In this document: positions 49,001 to 60,850 of the stretch, in pieces
Layout of the letters: every line of letters starts with the position of its first letter
Position numbering within the stretch: position 1 is the stretch's first letter
NCBI GenBank assembly: GCA_036785705.1
Contig: JAWUZG010000056.1
Location: forward strand, 15,234,001 to 15,298,000
From: Acanthornis magna
Taxonomy: Eukaryota > Chordata > Aves > Passeriformes > Acanthizidae
Length of the DNA: 64,000 nucleotides
Direction: 5' to 3'
Position numbers and translations under genes: made by a program
The notes under the pieces: model-generated
Databases searched by the model: none
The model's input: only the letters and a program-made list of their open reading frames with translations
Told to the model about the DNA's origin: nothing

Positions 49001-49860
49001 GGAGAAGAGGCACAAAGCTGTTTAGCTGCACCAAATAGCAGCAGTGGTAATTACAGCCCTATTGATTGCTTCTGCATGGGGACAATGAGATGTGGGCCCC
49101 TCTCGCTCGTGGGGACCCCCCACCACCCTCAGGGTCACCCGATGGCCACAGCAGCTGCTGTGGCTTCTCTGAGGGGTTTGCCTCCTGTCTCCCCCAGCTA
49201 TGGGTGTGGTACAGGAGAGATGTTCCCCCTCCCCTCGGGGCTTGGGGGCAGCATCAAAAATTTGCTGCTTGTGCAGGGATGAGGTGAATGATCCAGAAAC
49301 TCATTCCCACAGCTGGGAGGGGGCTGAGGAGCTCACCTGGCCCTGGGCTGCCTCCCCACCCTCCATACCCTGCAGTAACTGCAGTCAGCTGCTGGCCCCA
49401 AGCACTCGTCCAGATAGGGCTCCATGGGGCCATCACTGACCAGTGCGAGGGAGTATTTCCCCTGCTTCACTCAGACCCCTCCTGGAGGCTGTGGGCTCCG
49501 CTTTGGGCCATGGAGGTTGACTGGGACGGAGAAAAGGGATTTGCCGCCATGGAGCACCCCAGGTAGGACTGTGGGAATGCATCAGCACAGGGAGGGAGAG
49601 GCGCAGAAGGCCAGAGGACTGAGCAGGGAGGAGGAGAAGGAACAGTGGAGAGCGAGAGGAGCTCTGGACATGCAGGGGAATGTGGGCAGGGCAGGCAGAG
49701 GGGTCAGGAGTGCTGGTGGATCATCCCTTGCAGGCTGCAAGAGCAGGGAAAGGCACATCCCAGGGCTCTTCCATCAGCCATCCAGCACAAAAATGCTCCT
49801 GTGGCCCACACCCAGCACTGCCTCTCTGTCTTGTTCTCTGGGATCTGGAGATTAAAGCTT
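49001..49860. other. GC-rich block of unknown origin
   Basis: This block is clearly richer in G and C than the DNA on both sides and has many overlapping frames (up to 143 codons, plus 49424-49855). Two start codons in strong Kozak context occur in one frame (ATG at 49509 and GCCGCCATGG at 49548). The short peptide ends at CCCCAG/GTAGGA, which resembles a splice donor. No domain is recognisable. A lineage-specific insertion or transposon remnant is possible. I cannot name one. Confidence 0.4.
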
Positions 49861-52800
49861 TCAGGGTCTGAATCCCTGAGTGTGGGGCATGTTCTTCTGC
49901 TTTTTAATTGCCCCTGTTATTTCACTTGTCTGTGTTACGAACAAATTGAGAGGACAGTGATACAAAAATGCTGTCTCCTCCAGGAGCCATAGCCCTCCAG
50001 ATGGAATTACTCTGCTGTGGGCTGAGAAGCAGCAAAGAGTTTCTGAAATGTTGTGTTAGAAAGGTCTAAAGTGAACAGCAGCAGAGGAACCAATGCAGCT
50101 GTTGGCACAAAAACTGGAATTTCCAAGTGGAGAAATTTCCTTTCTTATCACTAACAAAGAGTTGTAGATGACAGTCGGAATAGTCTTGTCTCAATATTCG
50201 CTATTTTCATGGGCAAATATGAGGCCTAAAAGGAGAGGCTGATTCAGCTACTTGCTATGTGGTGTTTTCTTGCATCTTGTGCACTGAGAGTTTGTGTGTG
50301 TGTGACTCATGGGGAGTAACATGGATGGAGGTGGATTATGTTAGCAGAACGCAAAACTGCTCTTCTGTTTTAGGGTTTTAGCAATTCAGTTGAAATGGAT
50401 CATGAATTCAATTAAAGGCCTTGTTCTTCCTTTCTTTATGCCTTGCATATCTCAGAGTTTTGCATAATTTAAGTAAATTGTGGCAGAAAACAGCGCCCTT
50501 ATTTTAGTCATCAAAAAGTAAGTGTTTTCTCCAAGATCTCTGGAGTTCAGTAAAGATGCACACGGGTGACAAGTGGTAAGATGCAACAGAGTTCTTGATA
50601 AGAGAAGCTACCATTGCTTTTAGTTTAGCATATTGCTAGAATATTCTAAGCCAACACATAACTCATGTATTTCAGGACTCTAGAAAATTAATAGTGAAAG
50701 GAAAAAGAAATGCGCCAAGGAGGTCTGCTTATTCAGAGTCCAACAATGTGAAGTGGGAGTATTCACCTGAAGTTCTTGGAAGTGCAGCTTGCTTTCCATA
50801 AACACTCATTTTTAGTGGTGTTCTCAGGACATTGAGACAGGAGCCCTGAGGTTAATTCTGTGGTAGCCAGGATGGTAAAAGCTGCAGTTGTTTGCTGCCT
50901 GTTCAAACTCAGATGGAGAATCCTCATCCTCCAGTTCCTCCCTGGGTGTGCCCTGGCAGCTCAGAGGGACTGACTGAGATCGAGGTTCGCCCCTTCCCTC
51001 CACTCCACTGCAAATGCCTTTGCCAAAACAAATTATTCTTACCCAAGGATTCCTGGGTAAATCTTCCATCACTGGGGGGGAAAAAAATGAAGTGTTATAA
51101 AAGACTAGTTAATCACTGCACACCCTGCAAGGAGCAGAAGGCCATTCCAGAGTAATTGGAGTTATCTTCATTATTCTTATTTTCAATTAAATTTCAAAAT
51201 CAAATAACAACTTGCCTTTTAGACAGTTTCATGATCTAAATCCCAGTTCTATAATTTTTACTTAGTGCTTACTTACACAAAAGTTCTTCTTGACCGTAAT
51301 GGCCTCTTAGCTTCTCAAAGAAACTTCCTGACGGAGAGAAATTAAAAAAATTTTGGTCTTTGAAACAGCAGAATCCCAAGCTGTCCACACAAATGCACAT
51401 GTAGTTATTGCAAGTCACCTGTCCTGTTATTTAAATCTATATTCAAATAACTGCTTTTCAGGTGCCATCTTGACACCAATTAAATGCACAGCTGTGCATC
51501 TGTTCGTGTGCAGGGCTCGGCTGCTGGTGTGCTGTAGCTCAGGCCACGGCTGCTACTGCAGAGTAAGCAGAATGATTCCTAATAATTATTAAACAGTTGA
51601 TGAAAGAAATTAATGGCTGCATCTAAACTTTGCAAAGCAGGTGCACAGTCTGGTTGTTTAGTGGCCTTGGTGGAGGTAGCTGGCTGCGCTCTGCTTCAAG
51701 AGCTGGTGCTGTGCTGGAGTGGGCAGGAAAGTGTCCTTTAGAGGTTTGTGGTTCCTGGGTAAGAATTGTGGATATCCTCTGGGTAAGGACACCAGGCTGA
51801 TGACAGTTTCGTGTGAGGTTTGCAGTTATTTTTCTCAGCTGTCCCTCTACACAAGAGTCTGCACATCCACAAGTGTCTGTATGTGCATTATAACCTTGTG
51901 TCAACACCAACCATCCTGGCGAGATGGGCATCAGCTAGGAAAAAGTGCTTCTGCCTCTCAAATCAGCACAATTCCATCTCTTCAGAAGGCACAAAAGTGG
52001 TACAGCCTATAGAAAGTTCTGTGCCTGTGTTTTCATACCACATACTCAGTCCCGGAGTCCTTTGAAATATCTTTCTTGCCCTGCAGGAAGGAAGAGTACT
52101 TAAAAAAAAAAAGGCAAAACCCACAACCAAAACTCTCAGTGTTATTCAATGGAATTCATCCCACAGGACAGGAATTCCCATACAGGTCAGGGGAAAAAAA
52201 AAATACCACCTCCTTTTCTGAATATCACTTTTCATATGGTAAATCCCTCAGAGTCTTTATTGTGGAATGAATAATAGATTAATCATTCCTCTGTGTGCAA
52301 TGCAGGGGCTCTCTAATGTCACTGATTATTCTATATTGAATAAATAGTGTTGCTAGGTTGATATGTTTAAGGCAAATGAGATGCTTATTGGTATCCAAGA
52401 AGCCAGTTAACAAGATCCATTTTCCTCCATTGACTTCTACTCATGTATTAATGAGGTTCAAAAATGTCTTTTCTGTGTGTATCAGATAAACGTGCCTTTG
52501 TTATTCCCAAGAAGCACACAAATATTTGCTCCATTTATGTTTGTATTAATGTGTCACCGAAGCTAAATCTTCAGAAAGGGAATAAATACCATATCCATTA
52601 AGCCACTTAAGGGGTGAGTTCTGCAAAACTGTGCTGCAGTTGTTGCCATGGCAAATACCCACATTTAGGGAATTGTGTGGCATCAACTCTAGCATAAAGG
52701 ACCAGAAGAAGGAAATGTACTTCTCCCTAGACAACTGTCACCTACATATATGTATTTAAAAAGTTCTAGTGGCTGCATGGGCCCTGTACTGAAAGGTGAT

Positions 52801-55539
52801 TTAATTGTGTGAAGTGAGGAAATGCAGAACAACCCAGAGAAAAAAACAGAGACCAAACAGAGCTGTTGGGTATAAGTGTCAGGTTTTCCTGGGCAAAGGG
52901 CTGCGCTGGTTTTCCCCACTAAAGAGGAACCAAGATGTTCCACAAAACTGAGTCTTGTATGGCTTTTCTTATGCTGGTCCTTTCCCCTTGTCCCAACGTA
53001 GTCTTCCTTAGGAGAACGTATTTTCCTTTCATTGGCACATGAGCTTCTTCATCCTTTTTCTTCACTTTTCCTGCAGTGTCTGAATGTCTGAAAAACTGTT
53101 AGACTTAGGAGCTGAATGTGGGGAACTCTATTTAACTTATCTTGGAATCACGGGGAGCATTAGCTGATCTTTTGAATGTCTTGGAGTGATTATTTTTGTT
53201 TAATCTGCTTAAAACGGTTTGTCCTGTAGCAACAAAAATGTCAGCACACTATAGAGTAGAAGTCTGGAGAATTGCATTTCTGAAGTTTCTAAGTTTAAAA
53301 ATATGGGAAAAAAGAATGAGAAAGTGCAGACTTTTTTTCTGTGGTTTTACGTGACACAATCCATTTTGGTTTGTAACTGAAAAATATCTCTGAATCAATT
53401 TAAATTTTACTGTGTTTTTTCTGCTACCAAGATAAATGAGTAAATTAACTAAGAAAGGTGTTAAGATTGTTTCTGCGCTGCAACATTTTACAGCATCATA
53501 AATAAGAGGAAAGTATTGGAAGTGACTTCTAAGATGGTACCTCTACATTTTGGTTTTACTTGAACACTTTGTGGGGTCGGATTAACTGAATGAAAGAAAA
53601 CTCATAAACATGCTCTAAAAAATAACCTAACAAGGTCCAAAATAAAATCCTGAGTGGCTTCATGCCTGTTTCGGTGAACATCTTGAAGGGAGAATGAGTT
53701 CCACATGGATGCTGGGACAAGGGAGGAAATATTAATATAGAGGAAAACCAAAAAGTTTACTCCTTTCTTCACCTGCCTGGAGCAAATTTCCTGAAAACAT
53801 CTGTAAATGCTGTATAGTGGGAAAGCAGAGCTGGGCCCATACTGTGCAGGAAGCTCCAACCTCTGTCTGCAGTGCTGGATGCAATAATCTCAGAGTGGTG
53901 GCAGAGTGAAGGGTATCCCTGTGCATAAATCCAGATCCCTTTTTTCTTTTTCTGCTGAGGGGGAAAGGGGAAACTGGGGACCAGGTTGAGGAACACCTGG
54001 GAGCCATATGGAATTTACTGATTTTTTTTTTTTTTTAATCAAAACTCTATAGCTCAGTTTCAAACACCGCAATAACTTAATACAGAGTAAAACTTTACTG
54101 GATTCCGTGTAATAAAGTCCCCTGAATATTCACACGTTGCCTACAAATGGCAATTGTCTTCTAATGCAAGCTGGAGGAATTGCTGTTTCTCTGTGGCCCT
54201 GATCCAAATCCACAAAGTCAGCAGGGGGGCCCCTGGCCTCCAGATCAGGTCTGAAGCCTGGTTGATATCTCAGACCTTCCCGAGTGTTTTGAAAATGTAT
54301 TGGACCAAAAATGATTCCTTCTCCAGACGTTGGAATGTTTGCAAAGAGTAGAGGTCAGCCTCCCCCAGCTGATGCTTTTGTTTACAATTCCTATTGAAGG
54401 AGGGGGTCTATTTTCACTTATAACTTGTTCATACCCAGACTCCTGTGCAGATATATCTGGGGACGTTCCAGGTGATGGAAATACCATGAGAAGGATTTTA
54501 CCATCAACATGCCCAAATGTCACTACTGTGAAAACAGAACAGTTAGATATACTAAAATATGGGTTTAATCTTCATTCCAAACTGATGTTTTTGTGGCATG
54601 GAAGTTTTAGAAATAGTAATTTTCACTCCTTTTCATCTGATGTCTAATCAGGAATACAGGAAAGAAAAAAGCAAGACATTCTCACTTCTTTGTTTTCTAG
54701 ATCAGGCAATTGGAAGCAACTGGTTTCTTGTAATAAAAGTTGGGGTTTAGGCGATAATTTTAGCTCAGTTCTCATCCAGCTCTGAAAACTGAGATTGTGA
54801 ATTACATTTGCATCTGGTCTTGTGTGATAGAGCATTTCTTGTTCCACAGTCTGGGGTGTTCATAACCTGGGAGGTTTCTGAGTTGAGATGTGTAAAAATC
54901 AAATTCTTACAGGAGGCTGGTTTGGTTCCTGCACAAAGTTGTTTGAAACTGGGGTACCAAACACAAACCTGCTTAAAGATTTCTGATCATCTGAAGTTTC
55001 CAAGCCAGCATTCAACCTGTCAGACCATTTAACTTGCTACCTCCTGTGCCTGCATTTTTCAAATAAACTGTGACTCAGTTGGAACCTTCTGTAACTCCTA
55101 GAGAGTTTGAAGTCAAATTTTACGTGAGTTGGTCTCAAGTGACCATGCAGTACCTGGTTCATAAGCACAGTCCTGCAGCCCTAGAGAATCACAAGGTGTG
55201 TTTTCTGAGGTGACTGACAGCCTTGCAGATACTTGTGAGTACTTGGTACATGGTGAAAATCAAGCCCATGGAGTTCTCCATCTCACATTGGTATGAAAGG
55301 ATATAAAAAGGTAATTGCACAAAAAAAGGCAAATGCGCTTGTAGTTTTCATTGTAGGGCACAGAGAGGGGAGACAAAACTCCTGGGTCTTTGATTTTTTT
55401 ATTTTTCTTTTTTTTTTTTTAATCTGTATACAATTACATAAGTCTACTTCAAAGAGAAGCAGGGTAAGAAGCAGTGGTTTGAGATTTTGTGATGGAGATC
55501 AGCAAATCAATAGGTAGAAGGACACTCACAGAAAGGTTA
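49861..55539. other. Non-coding DNA, no gene seen
   Basis: Frames do not exceed about 105 codons. Simple sequence includes (TG)5-6 near 50293, T15 at 54022-54036 and T13 at 55408-55420. AGCAGGGGGGCCCC near 54221 superficially resembles a CTCF core but has an extra G. No transposon was recognised. Confidence 0.57.
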
Positions 55540-55960
55540 TTCCGCAGATGAAGCGGTTGCTGTTTATTTTGTTCGGAATATCTTGTACACCTAGGGCAGG
55601 AAAGCAAAGGGAAGTTATATCTCTGATTTGATTCCCCAGAAGTGAATAGAATAAATTACATCCAATGACTGGCTTTAAAAAGAAAATCATAAAAATGCAC
55701 GACTGCCACCAGTGTCTTTGAAACACACGCTTTGAGAGCTTGTGCCTGAGAGACTGAACTCGTGGGCAGCCCCTGGATTGAGCTGGAATGGCACAGACGA
55801 GGGTGAGGGGAAGGCAGGGCTGGCTAATTGAAAACTGGGAGCACTTTGCAAACACTATTACATGAAATGTGAGAAGTGTAACGTGGCAGAAACAAGGCAA
55901 CGCCTGCTGTAAGCAGCTAATTGTGTTGTACAGCGCCGTGTTAGAGCAGCACACTCTGTC
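55540..55960. promoter_or_regulatory. Candidate conserved non-coding element
   Basis: The segment is repeat-free and retains CpGs in TTCCGCAG, AAGCGG, TTCGGAAT, GCACGACTG, CACACGC, AACGTGG and CAGCGCCG, within moderate GC content. The minus-strand 142-codon frame across it (55526-55954) is Cys- and hydrophobic-rich without a recognisable domain. The texture resembles a conserved regulatory element, but the call is by eye. Confidence 0.22.
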
Positions 55961-58900
55961 AGAACCTGATCCAGTGCCGTTCCCTGTCCCTCCCTGGCTT
56001 GGGTTACAGCTATGACCACTTGGGTGAGAGTGTCCCGGGGGGGCAGCTCACATTAACCCAACATTTCCTCTGTCTGATGTGCCTTTATCACACTGCAGCA
56101 GCTCAGTGGCTCCAGTTATTTTTTTTTTTTTTTTTTACTAATGCACAGCAGTGATTTGTTAAAAGAGAATTTATTTAATTCAGGATGAATATGAGCTTTT
56201 ATGTTAAAAGCCCCAGCTCATCTTTACCTGTGAATTAGAGCAGCTTATTTGTCTGCTACCGTCAGTGTCAGCTGGGGGCCAGAAGTGCTGTTTTCCATAA
56301 ATATCTTTTAAAGTTCATGTAGGATTATTCAGGGGAAAAGGGGAACAGGGAAGAGTAGGTTTCATCTTCACAAAGTTACTGAAGCAATCAGGTAATAATT
56401 CCCCAATGCTACCATAATGCTGCTGGGACTGGTTTGGAGGTGGTGGCAATCCCATACAAACCCCAAGTGTAGTCCTAAACTTCCCTCGGTTCTATGTCTG
56501 TGTTCCCTCTTTGAAAATAGTTGCTATTTTTGGGGATGGGCTCCCTCCTGAATTTAGGGATTGCAAAATCTCGGTTACAATAACCAAATTTTAAAACTGC
56601 AGGAGTGGAAGAGTACATGGAACTCCCAAGTTCCTGTGCTTAGCGCAGAAACATCGAAAACAGAAAAGCTTCCACTCACCAGAAACCTCCCCATTCTCTC
56701 CTCATCTTCTGTCCCCTCACAGATGAGCCCTACAAGAGCCACTTTTCACCTGTAGGGTGTGTGAGCTAAGATCTGGGACTGTTCATGTTCATTAATCTGA
56801 GATTGCTCATGTGCAGTAAGAGGCTGAAGCCTACAAACGTTGCAGACACACCTTTCAATATTACATCCATAATGAAAGTATTCAAGCTCAAAATACCCCT
56901 GGGGAACCTGGGGAAGAGGCAGCAGGTTTTTCATAATTCTTCCGGGGGTTTTTTTCAGCTACAAAATAAAACCAAAAATTCAAAGGAGTGAAGATGGAGT
57001 GGGTTTTTTGGCAGGTAGAGAGGGCAAAGCTGTGCTACTCAGTGTGTATTTATTATTTTCTTTGATTGCTCAGACTTCAGAAACTTTTGCCTGCCTGTTG
57101 GCTCCCTCGAGCAGAGCACAAACCTCTTGGCCTGCAGAGAGTTGAGGCCTTGTCTAGCAAGAAGGTGCAGAAACAAAACACTGAGAGCAAGGCACCACAA
57201 AATGCACATCAGAGATGTTCGCTGAGGTACAAAACCAGCAGGTTCTCCTCTCGTTCTTGCCTCTGGATCAAACTGATATTTTGGAGCAATACGACACTTC
57301 CTGCCATGAGGATGGCTTGACTGGGCATTGCTGTAAATTTTACATAATGCAACCATGAGTACTAAAACTAGCCCCAGTAAGGCTGCCGACAAAGAATAAA
57401 GTATATGCTCTCCCTATGTGGTTTTTCAAAAATGAATTATGCTATTAAGTGCCAAGAAGAAAATTAGCTATGAGCTTTTAAATTTAAAATGATCCCCTTT
57501 TTAATTGTAAAACAGTGGCACTTAACTGCTATTGATCCAACAGAGACACATTAGGGAACAGGGTCACCATAACTGTTAATATTCACTGCTTAGTGAAAGA
57601 GCATCAAAGGACATTTTAATGTCACAGACTTTCTTGGGGAGTTTTTAAAGAAAGCTTAAATCGTCCAGCCTATGAATGAAAAGGACATGAGGCAGACAAA
57701 TGTAGAAACAAATGTGATGGCAATTTTCTGCTAATCAAATTGTAACTCAGAATTGATTTTTAGGCAAAAGTTTATGTCATATAGATTTCCAAGGCATAAC
57801 GACATTTAAAAATCCAAAGTATGTACTTTTTGTGGACCAGGACTTGATGAAAATGATCATCAGGGAAGGAAAGTTTATTTACTGCTGAAGCATTTGCTGC
57901 TGCCTGGACCACTCCTGCTCCATGACTTGGAATATATGAGTGAACAGGGAACCTTATTCAAGGGCTTACCATTTTTTTTAGCTGATTCTGCAATGGAACA
58001 GCTTACTCTGAAAATCTGAAAATCAAGGTGACCACCCAAAAAGTGAAGCTTCATTTCACCCTCCCTGCCTAGCAGTGCCCGTGAGTTTGGCAGGCCAGGC
58101 AGCATTATTAACCACACCAGTGCCCACACAATCTGTTTCCAGCTGCTAAAGGAACTTTTTCAATAGTAGTAATTTTTGCAAGTACGAAGTTTTAAGCTGT
58201 AAAAATATCATTATTTTCCCAGTGGGATAATATCCTTGAGAACATTTTTTCAGGCTGTGAACTTGAGTTTTACTAGCAGTCCTAACTCAAATAACTTTGT
58301 TATGTATCTGGCTATACTGTAACCAGATTTTAGTTAATATTCCATAAATAAATGGTTTTGGTAGCCTTTTATTCCAAGAACTCCAGGGAAGTACTTTGAG
58401 GAATTCCCTGTAGTGGGCTATTCATGATAGCTTGATTACTTTCATGTTTAAGTTATTGATCTTTTTACTTTCTTCATCCAATTTTCATAAGAAAAGATTA
58501 AGAGTACAGGGGAGCCTTTGAGAACGAAAACAGGATTTAATTTACCTTTTGGAGAGGGTGCACTGAGAATATGATCCGTTCTGAACGGGGAAGGTGATGT
58601 CTGTGCTCAGTTTTGGATGCTGTGCAGTGTCTCTTTATGCTGCAAATTCCTCAGAGCAGGGGCTGGGGTCACACCCTGGGGTTGTGCAGCCCAACAGAAT
58701 GGCCTTCCCAACCCAGGGCTGCATATGGGCATCAATAATATTCTTTGGAGGAGAGAGACAAAGAGGCAGCGATTTAAAAGCCACCACTTCAAGTATTAAA
58801 ATGAACAGAAGGGGAAGCTTCTTCCTGAACACACCAACAACTCACCCAGCGCTGGAGAGGATTCACTATGACAAGGGAGGTTTCTTCAATTTAAAATGAA

Positions 58901-60509
58901 GTAAAACAAGGGCAATTTCCATGCACGAGGAACAGCTTCCTGCCATTCGGGGGCAGCTCAGAGAAACCTTTTATCCACAAAGGCCTTGTAGGAGAAGTTT
59001 GAATGGGGGATGCTTTTATCCTGCAGGATGGAATTTGATAACTAGGCTCCGTACCTCTTTCACGTGTGGGTTATTAGGTCTCTTTCACTCTTGGGATCAC
59101 TGCAGTGTATGGTTTGTGTAGGAACAGATAGTTCTTGTCTCTGTTGTGAAGACAGTGTGGTTGGAGGAGCCCTCCTGGGACTTTTATAATGATCAGTACA
59201 GAAAACTCAAGTCTATCCTGGAGCGGGAAAGTGCATCGTTTAATGAAAACGTTGTCTGTTATTAATAGAGTGATGGTAGAACTGAGGAAGAAGCAGGCCT
59301 GGGGGGCCTTTGGGTCTTCAGCTAAGTGTTTCTACTCCGCTTCTCTCTTTTTTTTTTTTCTTCCCAACCCCTGGAAAAGAGCAGTTACAGTAACCTGAAG
59401 GAAGAGATACAATCAAGAGACAGCCTAGAGCAAGAAAAGGTCTCTGTTGTTTTTCAGGGAGGTCATTTGTAGTTCACAAAGCAAGGTCAGACGGATGAGA
59501 CTGCTGCAGGCTCTACACGCAGTCACTATCACTAAAAGTTAAATTTCCAATTTTTTTCCCTACATGTCTTGCTGTATTTTGTTGGGGTCTGTTATTACAG
59601 AGTCTTATCAAACCTATTCTCCGTAACAAGCAGATGTGTTTGCCTGACTTCCAGAGTCTTCTTTTCCTAATCAAGCACCGGGAAATCAAGGGATAATCAC
59701 ACAGGAAAGGGCACGAGTGGGACATTAAGCTCTAAACCAACAGAGGGACTGCGATTCAGTGAGCTCACAGACACAAGTGTCACTCTCCTTTCTCCTGTTT
59801 TTGCCCATGTTTAATTTTCTGTGAATGTCCAGCAGGAAAGTGGGAGGTTTCCATGAATCCATAGGCAGGAGAGCAGCTGCTTGCATAGCTGATTGTGGAA
59901 GAAATGTTTAAATTAATCAGAAGGCATAGCTGTCCCTGCTTGTGGGCCTAGCAGAATATACCTGGTTTCTGAAATCCACACAAGTTTTTGTTTGCTGAGA
60001 TGGAGAAAAGAAATATGAATATGTGCATATACACCTATCCATTGTATATACACATAGCTTGCACATAGATATATATATTTGAGATTTCTTAAGAAAATTT
60101 CCTCTGCATAGTTTGGCACTTCCTAACTACAGCATTTTAGTCCCATGCCAGCCCTCCACATCTGATAGATTGAAAGGCAATAAGTGACAACCCGAATCGC
60201 TGTTGGCTGAACTAGATAATTAATATGTTTTGAAATTGTTTCTTCTGCGCATGGTGAATCCTGTAAGGTGCTGGTGGCTGTGGCAGAATCCAAAAGACCT
60301 TATGCTCACACTTAATTATAATTAGATGTTAGCATCTCTTTCAAAACCAGTACCCTGCAGAAAAAATTTTAAAATGCATTTACATTTTTGATTTTTTGAG
60401 TGCTTTCTTAGCTAAGGAGAGAGATGTAGGGCATACATGAATGTGCTTAAAGTTCAGTGTGTGTTTAAATATTTTGGAGGACTAGGCCAAAGTACTCAGC
60501 ACACTTGAG
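55961..60509. other. Non-coding DNA, no gene seen
   Basis: T-runs lie at 56119-56136 and 59348-59359. The minus frame at 57039-57392 starts with a hydrophobic stretch (SAALLGLVLVLMVAL) resembling a signal anchor, but has no family match or splice context. 57420-57720 is AT-rich, repeat-free DNA that may be conserved. 58600-58900 has several overlapping frames with no recognisable content. TA/CA-rich sequence occupies 60015-60080. Confidence 0.55.
56119..56136 (+). repeat. T18 homopolymer
   Basis: Eighteen consecutive T residues. On the minus strand this would be a poly-A run, but no retroposon body was recognised next to it. Confidence 0.93.
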
Positions 60510-60625
60510 CTTTCCAGGGCTGGATTCTGATATATTCTAGTGTGTGATTCCTTCTCCTTTAAAAGGGAGACTCCTTGAGGAGTTAGGTACCACTCTGAGT
60601 AAGGATGTTAGAAACTGCCCCATAA
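60510..60625. repeat. Fossil of an ancient palindromic amniote repeat
   Basis: It opens with CAGGGCTGGATTCTGATAT and later has ACTCCTTGAGGAGT (60570-60583), a perfect 5-bp stem with a 4-nt loop. The latter is preceded by TCTCCTTT/AAGGGAGA arms (60553-60570) that pair with one mismatch. This order recalls a reptile and bird repeat in which GGGCTGGATTCTGATCTCAG is followed by GGAGTAACTCC arms in inverted arrangement. The match is partial and from memory. The family name is not known to me. Confidence 0.4.
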
Positions 60626-60764
60626 TGTTGATAAATCACTTCTAGCAGCTGCTTACCATTAAACTGTATCTAACACACTGCAAATACTGGAAATACACAT
60701 GCCCACAAAATATGTGAGAGTGATATTCATGTAATGCCAGATTGTGCACACATGTTAGTGAGCA

Positions 60765-60850
60765 TTTACCCACTGGGAAGTCTCCCTGAACTTACTCAGA
60801 TGAGTAAGGGCTTGCAAGACAGAAGGGTTGCACAATTAAGCCCTCAATAA
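60765..60850. repeat. Second palindromic ancient repeat fossil
   Basis: CTTACTCA-GA-TGAGTAAG (60791-60808) is an exact 8-bp inverted repeat with a 2-nt spacer. It is followed by GGCTTGCAAGAC and AAGCCCTC. The arrangement is like the common amniote repeat end 'ACTACTCACATGAGTAAGG' with a following 'TTGCAGGATC..GGCCC' tail. It may be part of the same family, or even the same insertion, as the repeat at 60510-60625. Confidence 0.42.

Noticed and set aside
54215..54240. CTCF site at AGCAGGGGGGCCCC
   Set aside because: An extra G breaks the core spacing and the downstream bases do not fit.
55526..55954. 142-codon minus-strand frame as a gene
   Set aside because: Cys- and hydrophobic-rich translation without a domain or exon context.
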